Below are positions 26,707-34,794 of a stretch of DNA of 64,000 bases, in pieces. The stretch comes from an uncultured Trueperaceae bacterium. Lineage in GTDB: Bacteria; Deinococcota; Deinococci; Deinococcales; Trueperaceae. Both the position numbers and the translations under genes were made by a program. The stretch lies in contig CALMXZ010000012.1 of the NCBI GenBank assembly GCA_937873495.1, positions 186,001 through 250,000 on the forward strand, read 5' to 3'. The notes beneath the pieces were generated by a model, which saw nothing but the letters and a program-made list of their open reading frames with translations, was not told the origin of the DNA and searched no databases. Position 1 is the stretch's first letter. Every line of letters begins with the position of its first letter.

Positions 26707-27228
26707 TCGAAAGAGTTGAAAGTGAACGAGCAGATCCGCGTGCGCCAGGTGCGCCTCATCGGCTCCGACGGCCAACAGGTCGGCATCGTCGAGACCCGTG
26801 ACGCGCTCCGCATGGCCCGCGAGGAAGACCTGGACCTCGTCATGGTGGGCGAGGCCGCGCAACCACCCGTCGCCAAGCTGATGGACTACGGCAAGTACCG
26901 TTTCGAGCTCCAGCAGCAGACGAAGGAAGCGCGCCGCCGCTCCCGCCAGCAGGAGATGAAGTCGATCAAGTTCCGCGTCAAGATCGACGATCACGACTAC
27001 GAGACCAAGGTCAACCACATCCGCCGTTTCCTCAAGGGCGGTCACAAGGTGAAGGTGACCATCATGTTCCGCGGCCGCGAGCGGACCCACCCCGAGCTGG
27101 GCCAGGGCATCCTCAACCGTGTCGCCGCAGACGTCACGGAGCTCGCCGTGGTGGACGCCGCCCCGGTAATCGCCGGGATGGACATGAACATGATCCTGCG
27201 CCCGGCAGGAGTCGCGGTGGAGAGCTGA
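26704..27228 (+). CDS. infC: Translation initiation factor IF-3, ATT start
   Basis: The 174-residue IF-3 begins ISKELKVNEQIRVRQVRLIG when started at ATT 26704, matching the normal N-terminus. IF-3 is known in E. coli and other bacteria to use ATT (AUU), which IF-3 itself discriminates against, giving autorepression. Later parts match IF-3 well: QPPVAKLMDYGKYRFE, the linker with QQEMKSIKFRVKIDDHDY and VKVTIMFRGRERTHPELG. IF-3 binds the 30S subunit and checks initiator tRNA. An in-frame start at 26632 would add 24 residues not seen in IF-3. First gene of infC-rpmI-rplT. Confidence 0.95.
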   Translation: MSKELKVNEQIRVRQVRLIGSDGQQVGIVETRDALRMAREEDLDLVMVGEAAQPPVAKLMDYGKYRFELQQQTKEARRRSRQQEMKSIKFRVKIDDHDYETKVNHIRRFLKGGHKVKVTIMFRGRERTHPELGQGILNRVAADVTELAVVDAAPVIAGMDMNMILRPAGVAVES

Positions 27229-27270
27229 CGCTCTGCCCGCTCACAAGTAGGCTCGTCTTCCGGTGGCCCA

Positions 27271-27378
27271 CACCGTGTCGGACACGGTGGTGAGAACCGC
27301 GGTGAATGGTGTACCCTCTATGGGCTCTCGCCCAAGGGGCGAAGGTCGCTTCGTGAAGCGTCAAGCGCTTCGAAGCGC
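27271..27378 (+). promoter_or_regulatory. Structured infC-rpmI spacer, candidate ribosomal-protein leader
   Basis: Four hairpins lie in the 170-base spacer: CACCGTG/CACGGTG (27271-27289), TCGCCC/GGGCGA (27328-27342), CGCTTC/GAAGCG (27347-27360) and the palindrome GCGCTTCGAAGCGC (27365-27378). In other bacteria L20 represses rpmI-rplT by binding RNA in this region. Confidence 0.45.
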
Positions 27379-27398
27379 AAGTACAGGAGAGAGATAGC

Positions 27399-27596
27399 AT
27401 GCCGAAACTCAAGACCCATAAGGGCACCAAAGCCCGTGTCAAGATCACAGGGCGAGGTAAGGTCAAGGCGATGCGCTCCGGCAAGCGGCACCTGAACTAC
27501 AAGAAGTCGGGCCGCAAGATCCGCCAGGGACGCAACGACCTCGTCGTAGCCAAGCCAGAGGCAGAGCGCATCAAGGCGCTGCTGCCCTACGATTGA
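27399..27596 (+). CDS. rpmI: 50S ribosomal protein L35
   Basis: The 65-residue protein MPKLKTHKGTKARVKITGRG and the following SGKRHLNYKKSGRKIRQ are a textbook L35. GGAG is about 9 bases upstream of ATG. It sits between infC and rplT, the conserved bacterial order, 11 bases before rplT. Confidence 0.98.
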   Translation: MPKLKTHKGTKARVKITGRGKVKAMRSGKRHLNYKKSGRKIRQGRNDLVVAKPEAERIKALLPYD

Positions 27597-27607
27597 GGGG
27601 TTGAAGA

Positions 27608-27958
27608 ATGCCACGCGCCAAGACCGGCATCGTTCGCCGCCGCCGCCATCAGAAGGTGCTCAAGCGCGCCAAGGGCTACTGGGGCTTGCGCTCCAAGAGC
27701 TTCCGCGTCGCGCAGCAGACGCTCCTCAACGCAGCCGACTACTCGTACCGCGATCGCCGCGACAAGAAGCCCCAGTTCCGCCGCCTCTGGATCGCGCGCA
27801 TCAACGCCGCCGCGCGCCAGGAAGGCATGAGCTACTCGCGCTTCGTCGCGGGCCTGCGCAAGGCCGGCGTCCAGCTCGACCGCAAGGTCATGGCCGACCT
27901 CGCCGTGCGCGAACCGGCCGCCTTCAAGGCGCTCGTCGAGGTGGCCGCCAAGGCCTGA
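27608..27958 (+). CDS. rplT: 50S ribosomal protein L20
   Basis: The 116-residue protein starts [26 protein letters not shown], continuing [25 protein letters not shown] and [17 protein letters not shown], all conserved in L20. L20 binds 23S rRNA early in 50S assembly and represses its own operon in several bacteria. GGGG at 27598-27601, part of GAGGGGTTG, is the likely ribosome-binding site. A GC hairpin follows at 27979. Confidence 0.98.
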   Translation: MPRAKTGIVRRRRHQKVLKRAKGYWGLRSKSFRVAQQTLLNAADYSYRDRRDKKPQFRRLWIARINAAARQEGMSYSRFVAGLRKAGVQLDRKVMADLAVREPAAFKALVEVAAKA

Positions 27959-27978
27959 GCGCCTACACGTGGACTGTC

Positions 27979-28009
27979 GGGCGCGCCCTGGTGCATGCAG
28001 GGCGCGCCC
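27979..28009 (+). terminator. Terminator hairpin after rplT
   Basis: GGGCGCGCCCTG, loop GTGCATG, CAGGGCGCGCCC: a 12-bp perfect stem followed by TGTTGT. A third related arm at 28016-28027 could compete for the same pairing. Confidence 0.65.
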
Positions 28010-28031
28010 TGTTGTAGGGCGCGCCTGACGG

Positions 28032-28037
28032 TATGAT
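28032..28037 (+). promoter_or_regulatory. -10 of the TetR gene, leaderless type
   Basis: TATGAT ends 6 bases before GTG 28044. Confidence 0.62.
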
Positions 28038-28043
28038 GCCGCG

Positions 28044-28715
28044 GTGAGCCCTACCGAAGCCGTCAGGGACGCCAACACGGCCCAACCGAGCGCCCGCGAG
28101 CGCAAGAAGGCGGACCGTCGCCTGGCCATCCTGGAGGGTGCCCTGGCGCTCATCGAGGAGCGGGGCCTCAAGGGCGCCACGTTCGAGCTCATCGCCGAGC
28201 GCGCCGGGGTCTCGCGTGGGACGGTCTTCAACTACTTCCCCAACAAGGAAGCGATCCTGGTCGCCTACTTCGCCAAGCAGCTCGGCGAGCTGGCCCGGCG
28301 CGCGGCCGCGCTGCGAGAGCGGCCGACGCGGCCAGGGGAGCCGCGGTTCGACGGCCTGGCGGAGATCGGCTACCTCTTCTCAGAGCTGGCCGGCTTCGTA
28401 GAGGGGCACCGGGAGCTCATCCTGCCCATCTCCTTCGAGCTCCTCGACCCGAACGAGGAGCGGTCGCGCGCTGCCTACCTCGCCATGCCGCTCGTCGAGC
28501 TCCTGCGCTCCGCGTTGAAGCGCGCCCAGGCCTCGGGCGGCGTCCGAACCGACTTCTCGGCCGAACGTCTCGCCCGCACCCTCGCCAACGTCTACTTCAT
28601 CACGGCCCTGCAGTGGGCTGCTTACCGCCACGACCGCGACGCCCGCGACGAGTTCGCCCTTGCCCTGCGCCTGGCGTTGGAGGGCCTGGTCGGCGGGTCG
28701 GGCAAGGCCTGCTGA
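28044..28715 (+). CDS. TetR-family transcriptional regulator
   Basis: The 223-residue protein has an N-terminal helix-turn-helix of the TetR type: AILEGALALIEERGLKGATFELIAERAGVSRGTVFNYFPNKEAIL, followed by an all-helical ligand-binding half. Members repress by binding inverted repeats and release on ligand binding. The ligand and target are unknown; the divergent-free context (2-hydroxyacid dehydrogenase and hisD follow on other units) does not point to one. It has its own leaderless promoter just past the rplT terminator. Confidence 0.92.
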   Translation: MSPTEAVRDANTAQPSARERKKADRRLAILEGALALIEERGLKGATFELIAERAGVSRGTVFNYFPNKEAILVAYFAKQLGELARRAAALRERPTRPGEPRFDGLAEIGYLFSELAGFVEGHRELILPISFELLDPNEERSRAAYLAMPLVELLRSALKRAQASGGVRTDFSAERLARTLANVYFITALQWAAYRHDRDARDEFALALRLALEGLVGGSGKAC

Positions 28716-28786
28716 CAGCCCGCCTGACCGCGACGCCGGGCGCCCTTGGCGCAGACCGGATCGCCGAGGCCCGGCGATCGCTCCGC

Positions 28787-29767
28787 TCAGTAGCCGTCGC
28801 CGAGGTCCACCCGGTTCCTGCCCTCCCCGCGCGCGAGTGCCGCGAGCGTGACGAGCGCGTCGCGGGCCGAGGCCTCCCGCCACTCGTCGACGTCGTTGCC
28901 CCGGTGGGGGCTCATGACCACGTTGTCCAACTCCTGGAACGGGAAACGGCTCGGGAACACGCGCACGAGCTCGCCGCGGTGCTCGGGGTAGTGGTACCAG
29001 ACGTCGAGGCCCGCGGCGCGGATGCGGCGTTCGGCCAGGGCGCGGTAGAGGGGCTCCTCGGCGATGACGCTGCCGCGCCCGACGTTGACGAGGATGGCAC
29101 CGGCCTGCATGGCGGACAGCTCTTCGGCGCCGAGCAGGCCGTCGGTCTCGGCGGTACCGGGTAGGCTGACGATCACGAGGTCGGCCCCCGCGAGCGCCTC
29201 GCGGAGCCGATCAGGGCCGTAGGTGGGCACGCCGTCCTCGCCCGGCCGCCGGCGCCAGGCCCGCACGTCCAGCCCCAGGGCCCTCAAGGGGCCCACGAGC
29301 GCCTTGCCTATATGTCCGAAGCCGAGGAGCAAGGCGACCTTGCCTGGTAGGAACATGCTGGAGTGCGCTAGCGCCGTGTCGTCGCCCCAGTCGCCACGCC
29401 GCATGGCGCGGTCCGACGCGACGATGCGGCTGGCGCACGCCATGGCGAGCGCCAGGGCGTGCTGAGCCACCATCTGGGCGTTGTAGTGCGAGTTGTGGAC
29501 GCTCAGGTGCGGCCGTTCAAGCGCGCGGGCCCGCAGCTCCGCCGACACCCCCGCGAACGGGATGACGACGTGGCGGAGTGCGGCGCCGTCGAGCAGCCGG
29601 GCGGGCGGTGAGCCGGCCACGAGCGTTTCGGCCCAGTCGCGGTCCTCGTCGCTCGCGCCCGCGGCGGTGGCGAAGCGCAGCTCGACCCCTTCCGGCAGCG
29701 GCAGCGCGCGTACGGCGTCCTCCGTCTTGGGGTTGCACCACAAGACCCTGAGTCTCTCACCTGTCAT
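28787..29767 (-). CDS. D-isomer-specific 2-hydroxyacid dehydrogenase
   Basis: The 326-residue protein has the NAD(P)-binding motif LLLGFGHIGKALVGPL, then the catalytic arginine in ILVNVGRGSVI, and a histidine in NVVMSPHRGNDVDEW where the catalytic His normally lies. The hydrophobic string AHHALAL is AQHALALAMACA. Such enzymes reduce 2-keto acids to D-2-hydroxy acids. The substrate (glyoxylate/hydroxypyruvate, phosphoglycerate or other) cannot be decided; SerA is less likely because the ACT domain is missing. Divergent from hisD with 40 bases between the starts. Confidence 0.88.
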   Translation of the reverse strand: MTGERLRVLWCNPKTEDAVRALPLPEGVELRFATAAGASDEDRDWAETLVAGSPPARLLDGAALRHVVIPFAGVSAELRARALERPHLSVHNSHYNAQMVAQHALALAMACASRIVASDRAMRRGDWGDDTALAHSSMFLPGKVALLLGFGHIGKALVGPLRALGLDVRAWRRRPGEDGVPTYGPDRLREALAGADLVIVSLPGTAETDGLLGAEELSAMQAGAILVNVGRGSVIAEEPLYRALAERRIRAAGLDVWYHYPEHRGELVRVFPSRFPFQELDNVVMSPHRGNDVDEWREASARDALVTLAALARGEGRNRVDLGDGY

Positions 29768-29773
29768 GACCGG

Positions 29774-29779
29774 ATGCTA
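29774..29779 (-). promoter_or_regulatory. -10 of the 2-hydroxyacid dehydrogenase gene
   Basis: Minus-strand TAGCAT, 6 bases before ATG 29767. Confidence 0.58.
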
Positions 29780-29794
29780 CCGTGCCTCCACCTA

Positions 29795-29800
29795 TATCCT
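29795..29800 (+). promoter_or_regulatory. -10 of hisD, leaderless type
   Basis: TATCCT ends 7 bases before ATG 29808. Confidence 0.6.
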
Positions 29801-29807
29801 TGAGCCC

Positions 29808-31094
29808 ATGCGTGTCATCGATTCGAAAGCCGCCGCACTGAGCTGGTGCGAAGAGCGGCTCGTCAGGGAGGCGGCCGACGAGGCGCTCACCGCGGCGGTA
29901 GGGGGCATAGTGGCCGAGGTGAGGCGCCGGGGCGACGCGGCCCTCGTGGAGTTCACTGCCCGGTTCGACGGCGTCGAGCTCCGCAGCGTGCTCGTGGCGC
30001 CGGAGGAGCTGGCCGCGGCGGAGGCGGAGCTCGCGCCGGAGCTGGCCGCGGCCATCCGGCTCGCGGCCGCGCGCGTGGCGGACTACTACCGCCTCCAACC
30101 GGAGGGCGGCTTCGTGCACGCCGGTGCGGGCGCCGTGCTCGGCCAGCTGATCGTGCCGCTCGACAGCGTCGGCTGCTACGTGCCGGGCGGCACGGCGCCC
30201 CTGTTCTCGACGGTGCTCATGACCGCCGTGCCGGCTCGCGTGGCCGGCGTCGGGCGCATCGTCGTCGCGACCCCACCGGGTAGGGATGGCCGCGTGCCGG
30301 CCGAGGTCAGGTACGCCGCGGCGCTGGCCGGCGTCACCGAGCTGCTGTGCGTCGGCGGCCCTCACGGCGTCGCGGCCCTCGCGTACGGCACCGAGAGCCT
30401 GGCGCGGGTCGACAAGGTCGTCGGCCCCGGCAACCGCTACGTCGTCGAGGCGAAACGCCAGCTCTACGGCACCGTCGGCATCGAGGCCCTGCCCGGGCCT
30501 ACCGAGACGCTCGTGGTCGCCGATGCCGCGGCGGACGCCAGGCATGTCGTCGCCGACCTGCTCGCGCAGGCCGAGCACGCCGCCGCCCAACCAGTCCTCG
30601 TCACGCCTAGCCTCGCCCTGCTCGAGCGCGTCGTGGCGGCGCTCCCGAACGCGCTGGCGGCGTTGAGCGACCCCCGGCCGGCGGAAGAGTCCCTTCACGA
30701 GCGCGGGGTGGCCGTGCTGGTCGAGGACCTCGCCGAGGCCATCGAGGTCGCCAACGCCTTCGCGCCCGAGCACCTCTGCCTGCTGGTGAGCGACCCGTGG
30801 GCGCTCGTAGGCTCGGTGCGCAACGCCGGCGGGCTGTTCCTCGGCGCGAACAGCCCCGAGGCGCTCGGCGACTACGTGGTCGGCCCCAGCCACGTCATGC
30901 CGACCGGCGCGACGGCGCGCTTCAGCTCCTTCGTCAACCTGCGCGACTTCCAGAAGGTCATCCCGTTCACCCAGCTGAGCCAGGGGGTGGTCGAGGAGCT
31001 CGGCCCGGCCGCGGCGCGCATGGCCAGGGCGGAGGGCCTCGAGGCGCATGCGCTCGCGGTCGAGGCCCGGTTCGGCGGCCGCGGCGAGGGTTAG
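29808..31094 (+). CDS. hisD: Histidinol dehydrogenase
   Basis: From ATG 29808 the protein is 428 residues, normal for HisD, and contains the family motifs VPLDSVGCYVPGGTAPLFST, VDKVVGPGNRYVVEAKRQLYG, GPTETLVVAD, then NAFAPEHLCLLV and NAGGLFLGANSPEALGDYVVGPSH. It oxidises L-histidinol to L-histidine in two NAD+-dependent steps with a zinc ion. No other his gene is next to it; the HisN-like phosphatase that feeds it is at 9433. The frame is open far upstream, but ATG 29808 is supported by the -10 and by family length. Confidence 0.96.
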   Translation: MRVIDSKAAALSWCEERLVREAADEALTAAVGGIVAEVRRRGDAALVEFTARFDGVELRSVLVAPEELAAAEAELAPELAAAIRLAAARVADYYRLQPEGGFVHAGAGAVLGQLIVPLDSVGCYVPGGTAPLFSTVLMTAVPARVAGVGRIVVATPPGRDGRVPAEVRYAAALAGVTELLCVGGPHGVAALAYGTESLARVDKVVGPGNRYVVEAKRQLYGTVGIEALPGPTETLVVADAAADARHVVADLLAQAEHAAAQPVLVTPSLALLERVVAALPNALAALSDPRPAEESLHERGVAVLVEDLAEAIEVANAFAPEHLCLLVSDPWALVGSVRNAGGLFLGANSPEALGDYVVGPSHVMPTGATARFSSFVNLRDFQKVIPFTQLSQGVVEELGPAAARMARAEGLEAHALAVEARFGGRGEG

Positions 31095-31137
31095 GCGCTC
31101 CCGGTCAGGGACGCGCCGCCGCGGACACGCCGGCGCC

Positions 31138-31758
31138 TCAGAGGAACGGGTTGCCGGTCGCCTCGGCGCCGACGGTCGTCGGCCCGCCGTGGCCCGGGTA
31201 CACCCGTGTCGTCGGCGGCAGGCTGAGCAACTCCCTGCGGATGCCGGCGACGAGCTGCTCGTGGTCGCAGAGCGGCAGGTCGGTGCGGCCGATGGAGCCG
31301 GCGAACAGGGCGTCGCCGGAGAGCACGGCTCCGCTGCCAGGGAAGTGGAAGGCGAGATGCCCGGGCGCGTGGCCGGGCGTGTGCAGCGCCACGGCCGTGA
31401 TGCCGCCCGCCGTCAACGTCTCGCCGTGCGCGACGGCCACGTAGTCGGTCGGCGGCTGCTCGATCTCGATGCCCCACCGGGCCGCGGCCGCCGCTGCCAT
31501 CCGCAGTAGCGGTTCGTCCGCGGCGTGCATGTGGACACTCACGCCCGGCACGCTCCGCCGCAGGGCGGCCAGGCCGCCGACGTGGTCGAAGTGGGCATGG
31601 GTCAGCCACACCGCCTTGAGCTCGAGGCCGCGCTCGCTCAGCGCCGCGGCCAGGGCCGCGCCCTCCCCGCCCGGGTCGACGACCACGACCTCCCGGCCTT
31701 CGAGCACGAGGTAGGCGTTGGCCTGCAACTGGCCGAGCGGGACGGTGATCAGCTCCAC
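31138..31758 (-). CDS. Metallo-beta-lactamase-fold hydrolase (glyoxalase II-like)
   Basis: GTG 31758 starts VELITVPLGQLQANAYLVLEG, the usual N-terminus; the product is 206 residues. Zinc-binding motifs are THAHFDHVGG, HTPGHAPGHL and the Asp in VLSGDALFAGSIGRTD, ending VYPGHGG. It resembles short glyoxalase-II-like or persulfide-dioxygenase-related hydrolases. The substrate is uncertain. An alternative GTG at 31788 would overlap the upstream glycosyltransferase by 23 bases. It is last in the dxr operon. Confidence 0.9.
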   Translation of the reverse strand: MELITVPLGQLQANAYLVLEGREVVVVDPGGEGAALAAALSERGLELKAVWLTHAHFDHVGGLAALRRSVPGVSVHMHAADEPLLRMAAAAAARWGIEIEQPPTDYVAVAHGETLTAGGITAVALHTPGHAPGHLAFHFPGSGAVLSGDALFAGSIGRTDLPLCDHEQLVAGIRRELLSLPPTTRVYPGHGGPTTVGAEATGNPFL

Positions 31759-31765
31759 GCCCGCT

Positions 31766-32470
31766 TCACTTCCACTCGTTCGCTTCACCCGCGGTCGCGT
31801 CAGGGTCGGGGGACGGCGGGCGGGGCCCCGGCCTGGGGGAGCGCCTGGCGCGTAGGAGCGTCGCGACGATGTCGCCGTACATGGCGAGCCGCACCCTGAG
31901 GCCACGCCAGAAGCCGAGCTTCTCCTCCTTCATCACCTGCGACACGCCCTCGAGCGGCACGTTGACGCAGCGCCAGCCCTCGGCCGCGGCGTGCATGGTG
32001 ATCGCCACCTCGACGCCGTAACGGCTCCCCGCCAGGTCTGGCACCTCGAGGAGTAGTTCGCGACGCACGCCCCGCTGCCCGTTCAACTGGGGCGCGACGT
32101 GCTGGGCGGTGGTGGTCCGCCAGCGGCCGCCCTCGAACGTGCCGCGTGCCATGTCAGCCTTGCCGCCGCACACCGGCTCGGCCAAGGCCACGACGTGCTC
32201 GGGCCTCAGCCCGACCAGGTCGGCGTCCAGCATCACGACGACCTCGCTGGTGCAGGCGTTCGCGCCGGCTACGACGGCGCCGCCCTTGCCCCGGTTGCTC
32301 GGGAGGCTGACGACCTCGGCGCCGGCCGCCCGCGCCGCGGCGGTCGTCCCGTCCGTCGAGCCGTCGTCTATGACGAGCACGCGGCCGATGCCGGCAGCCA
32401 AGGCGACCTGGACGACCCTCCCGACGTTCGGGGCCTCCTGGTAGGCGGGGATGATGATGTCGGCCGTCAC
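31766..32470 (-). CDS. GT2-family glycosyltransferase
   Basis: GTG 32470 gives a 234-residue protein starting VTADIIIPAYQEAPNVGRVVQ. The GT-A motifs are VIDDGSTDGTT, NRGKGGAVVAGA and the metal-binding VVMLDADLVGL. These fit dolichol/polyprenyl-phosphate sugar synthases and similar GT2 enzymes, but no membrane segment follows, so it is probably a soluble or peripherally bound transferase. The basic/proline-rich tail (RARRSPRPGPRPPSPDP) may contact membrane. It follows rseP by 56 bases. Confidence 0.85.
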   Translation of the reverse strand: MTADIIIPAYQEAPNVGRVVQVALAAGIGRVLVIDDGSTDGTTAAARAAGAEVVSLPSNRGKGGAVVAGANACTSEVVVMLDADLVGLRPEHVVALAEPVCGGKADMARGTFEGGRWRTTTAQHVAPQLNGQRGVRRELLLEVPDLAGSRYGVEVAITMHAAAEGWRCVNVPLEGVSQVMKEEKLGFWRGLRVRLAMYGDIVATLLRARRSPRPGPRPPSPDPDATAGEANEWK

Positions 32471-32526
32471 GGGCCTGCCCGGCGCGGCGGACGGTAACGG
32501 CCCCCGGGGGTCGGACGGGGGCGTGC

Positions 32527-33600
32527 TCAACTCGTGAAGAGGGCGCTCAGCTCGCGGAACGTCACGAGCACTATCAGGGCCATGACGAGGACTATCCCGG
32601 CGAAATGGAACTGCTCTTCCTGCCCGGGTCGGAACGGGCGGCCACGGATGGCCACGACGGTGGCAAGGAGCATGCGGCCCCCGTCCAGCCCGGGTACGGG
32701 GAGCAGGTTGAAGACCCCGAGCGAGAAGTTGATGACGGCAGCGAGCAGGAGCACGCTCGCGAGCCCGACGCGCGTGGCCTGGGAGACCATCGTGACTATG
32801 CCGACGGGCCCGGCCACCTCGGCGTTCTCGGCGCCCGTGATGGCGGCACCGAAGCCGGAGACGAAGCCCCGCACCATCTCTGGCACGACGCGCAGCCCGA
32901 AGGCGGCCGACTCCGAGAGGGCCGTCCAGAAGCCGACGGCAGGCAGTAGCGGCGCGATCTCGACGCCGAGCATGGCGGGCTGCTCGGCTCCCGGAGGCGG
33001 CCACGGCGTGGCGATCGCCACGCGTTCGCCGCCGCGCTGGAGCACGAGGTCGAGGTGGTCGGCGCTGCGCACCTGAGCCACGACGACGTCCGGGCTCGGA
33101 TCGCTGAGGCCGTTCACCGAGAGGATGCGGTCGCCGCCGCTGATGCCGAGGGCGGCGGCCGTCGAGCCGGGCACCACGCGGGCGATCTCCGAGCCCTCGA
33201 CGACCACGGTGGCGCCCGTGATCTCGCGGAAGCCCGGCTGCATGGTGATGGCCGTGGCCAGCAGGACGCTGCCGAGCACGTAGTTGGCTATCACGCCCGC
33301 CACGAGGACCCACAGCTTGGGGAGCAGGCGCAGCTTGGCCATCCCCTCGTCGGGATGGTGCAGCGTGCCGTCCTCGTCCACCCGCGCGCCCATACCGGGC
33401 AGGTCGACGTAACCGCCGAGCGGCAGCAGGCTCAGGCGCCACTCCGTGCCGCGCCACTTGACGCGCGCCAGGATGGGGCCGATGCCGACGCTGAACGCCC
33501 GGACGGCCACCCCGACGCTGCGGGCCGCGAGGAAGTGCGCCAGTTCGTGCACGACGACGGCGCTCGTGAGGATGAGTGCGAAGGTCAGGGCAGTCAGCAT
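32527..33600 (-). CDS. rseP: Site-2 protease RseP family, with PDZ domain
   Basis: The 357-residue membrane protease has HELAH at residues 18-22 in the first helix, the zinc Asp in LLPVPGLDGGRM, and a PDZ domain in the middle (SEIARVVPGSTAAALGISGGDRILS). RseP/RasP enzymes cut membrane-embedded segments of anti-sigma factors and signal peptides. Its place after dxr is common in bacteria. A second, distinct site-2 protease lies between the two. Confidence 0.93.
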   Translation of the reverse strand: MLTALTFALILTSAVVVHELAHFLAARSVGVAVRAFSVGIGPILARVKWRGTEWRLSLLPLGGYVDLPGMGARVDEDGTLHHPDEGMAKLRLLPKLWVLVAGVIANYVLGSVLLATAITMQPGFREITGATVVVEGSEIARVVPGSTAAALGISGGDRILSVNGLSDPSPDVVVAQVRSADHLDLVLQRGGERVAIATPWPPPGAEQPAMLGVEIAPLLPAVGFWTALSESAAFGLRVVPEMVRGFVSGFGAAITGAENAEVAGPVGIVTMVSQATRVGLASVLLLAAVINFSLGVFNLLPVPGLDGGRMLLATVVAIRGRPFRPGQEEQFHFAGIVLVMALIVLVTFRELSALFTS

Positions 33601-33633
33601 CGCGCCTCGCTCCCAAGGCTGATCAGCAGTATG

Positions 33634-34791
33634 TCAGACCGGGCGGCCATCGCGAGTCGCTTCCTTGCGCGAGAGCGTCCTGACCAGATCCGTCTTGCTG
33701 AGCAGCCCCACGACGCGCCCGGCGGCGTCGACCACCACGAGGCGCCCAAGCCGCCCTTCCGCCACCCGTCTCAGGGCGTCGTAGGCGCCGGCCGTCGGGG
33801 AGATGATCTCCGCCGGTTCCGTTATGTCCGCGACGGTCGCCGCGGGGTCGACCTCGACGGGGTCGGCGTCCGGGGCCCCCGCCCGCCTGGCCGCCGCCAG
33901 CCGCGCGAAGCCCAACAGCGTGCCGCTGGAGTCCACGACGGGATAGCCGGTGTGAGGGCGGAAGTGGATGAGCTGCACGAACTGCGTGAGGCGCATGTCG
34001 GGCGCCACCGTGACGGGGTCGCGGGTCATGAGATCGGCGACGGTGCGCCCCGCGAACGCGCTCGCCACCAGGGACGCCTGCGCCTCGAGGCGCCCGGCGT
34101 TGTAGATGAAGAACGCCAGGATCACGAGCCATAGCTGCATGTTGAAGAAGCCGTACAGGCCGAGGATGACGGCCATGACGGCGCTGACGGACGTGGCGAC
34201 GGCGGTGGCGCGCTCCCTCGTCAGCGCCAGCGCAAGGAGGCTCCTGAGGACCCTGCCGCCGTCGAGGGGGATGGCGGGCAGGAGGTTGAAGAGCGCCAAC
34301 GCGACGTTGGTGACCCCCACGTAGGCGACGATCATGAGGACGGCGCTCGAGCCGACCAGAGCGGGGGCGAGGCGCAGCAGCGCGAAGCCGATGGCGAAGC
34401 TGACGATGGGGCCGACGATCGCCACCACGGCCTCCGCGCCGCGCTGCTTCGGCATGTCGTCGAACTGCGCCACGCCGCCCAGGAACCAGAGGCGGATCTC
34501 CTTGACCTCGACCCCGTAGCGGCGCGCAACGAGCGCGTGGCCCGCCTCGTGTAGCAGGACGCTGGCGAACAGGCCGACGGCGCCGGCGAGCCCGATGAGC
34601 CAGCGGGTCGCGCCGGTTAGCGCGCTCACGTCGACCTCGATCCCCATGGAGGCCTCGAACAGTTCGGCGTAGGCGGGGAGCTGGCCGCCGATGAGGTAGG
34701 CGAAGAGCGGGAGGACCAGCAGGAAGCTGTAGTCGAGCCGCACCGCGACCCCGAAGAGCTTGAACGGCAGCAGGATGCCGGTCCGGTCCAC
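33634..34791 (-). CDS. Site-2 protease with C-terminal CBS pair
   Basis: The 385-residue protein has HEAGH at residues 81-85 and the second metal motif in NLLPAIPLDGGRVLRSLL, in a six-helix core, followed by two CBS domains (VADLMTRDPVTVAPDM and the half with AEIISPTAGAYDALRRVAEGRLGRLVVVD). This is the SpoIVFB/Rip3-like subclass in which CBS domains sense adenosine nucleotides and gate the membrane protease. The substrate is unknown. The start is 3 bases after the dxr stop, so the two are co-translated. Confidence 0.92.
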   Translation of the reverse strand: MDRTGILLPFKLFGVAVRLDYSFLLVLPLFAYLIGGQLPAYAELFEASMGIEVDVSALTGATRWLIGLAGAVGLFASVLLHEAGHALVARRYGVEVKEIRLWFLGGVAQFDDMPKQRGAEAVVAIVGPIVSFAIGFALLRLAPALVGSSAVLMIVAYVGVTNVALALFNLLPAIPLDGGRVLRSLLALALTRERATAVATSVSAVMAVILGLYGFFNMQLWLVILAFFIYNAGRLEAQASLVASAFAGRTVADLMTRDPVTVAPDMRLTQFVQLIHFRPHTGYPVVDSSGTLLGFARLAAARRAGAPDADPVEVDPAATVADITEPAEIISPTAGAYDALRRVAEGRLGRLVVVDAAGRVVGLLSKTDLVRTLSRKEATRDGRPV

Positions 34792-34794
34792 GGT

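Noticed and set aside
29493-29807. hisD N-terminal extension
   Set aside because: It would overlap the divergent dehydrogenase gene and the hisD -10; family length fits ATG 29808.
31766-33616. Apparent fusion of a long N-terminal extension to the GT2 glycosyltransferase
   Set aside because: The extension is a wrong-frame reading of rseP (Arg/Gly-rich, no domain). The glycosyltransferase starts normally at GTG 32470.
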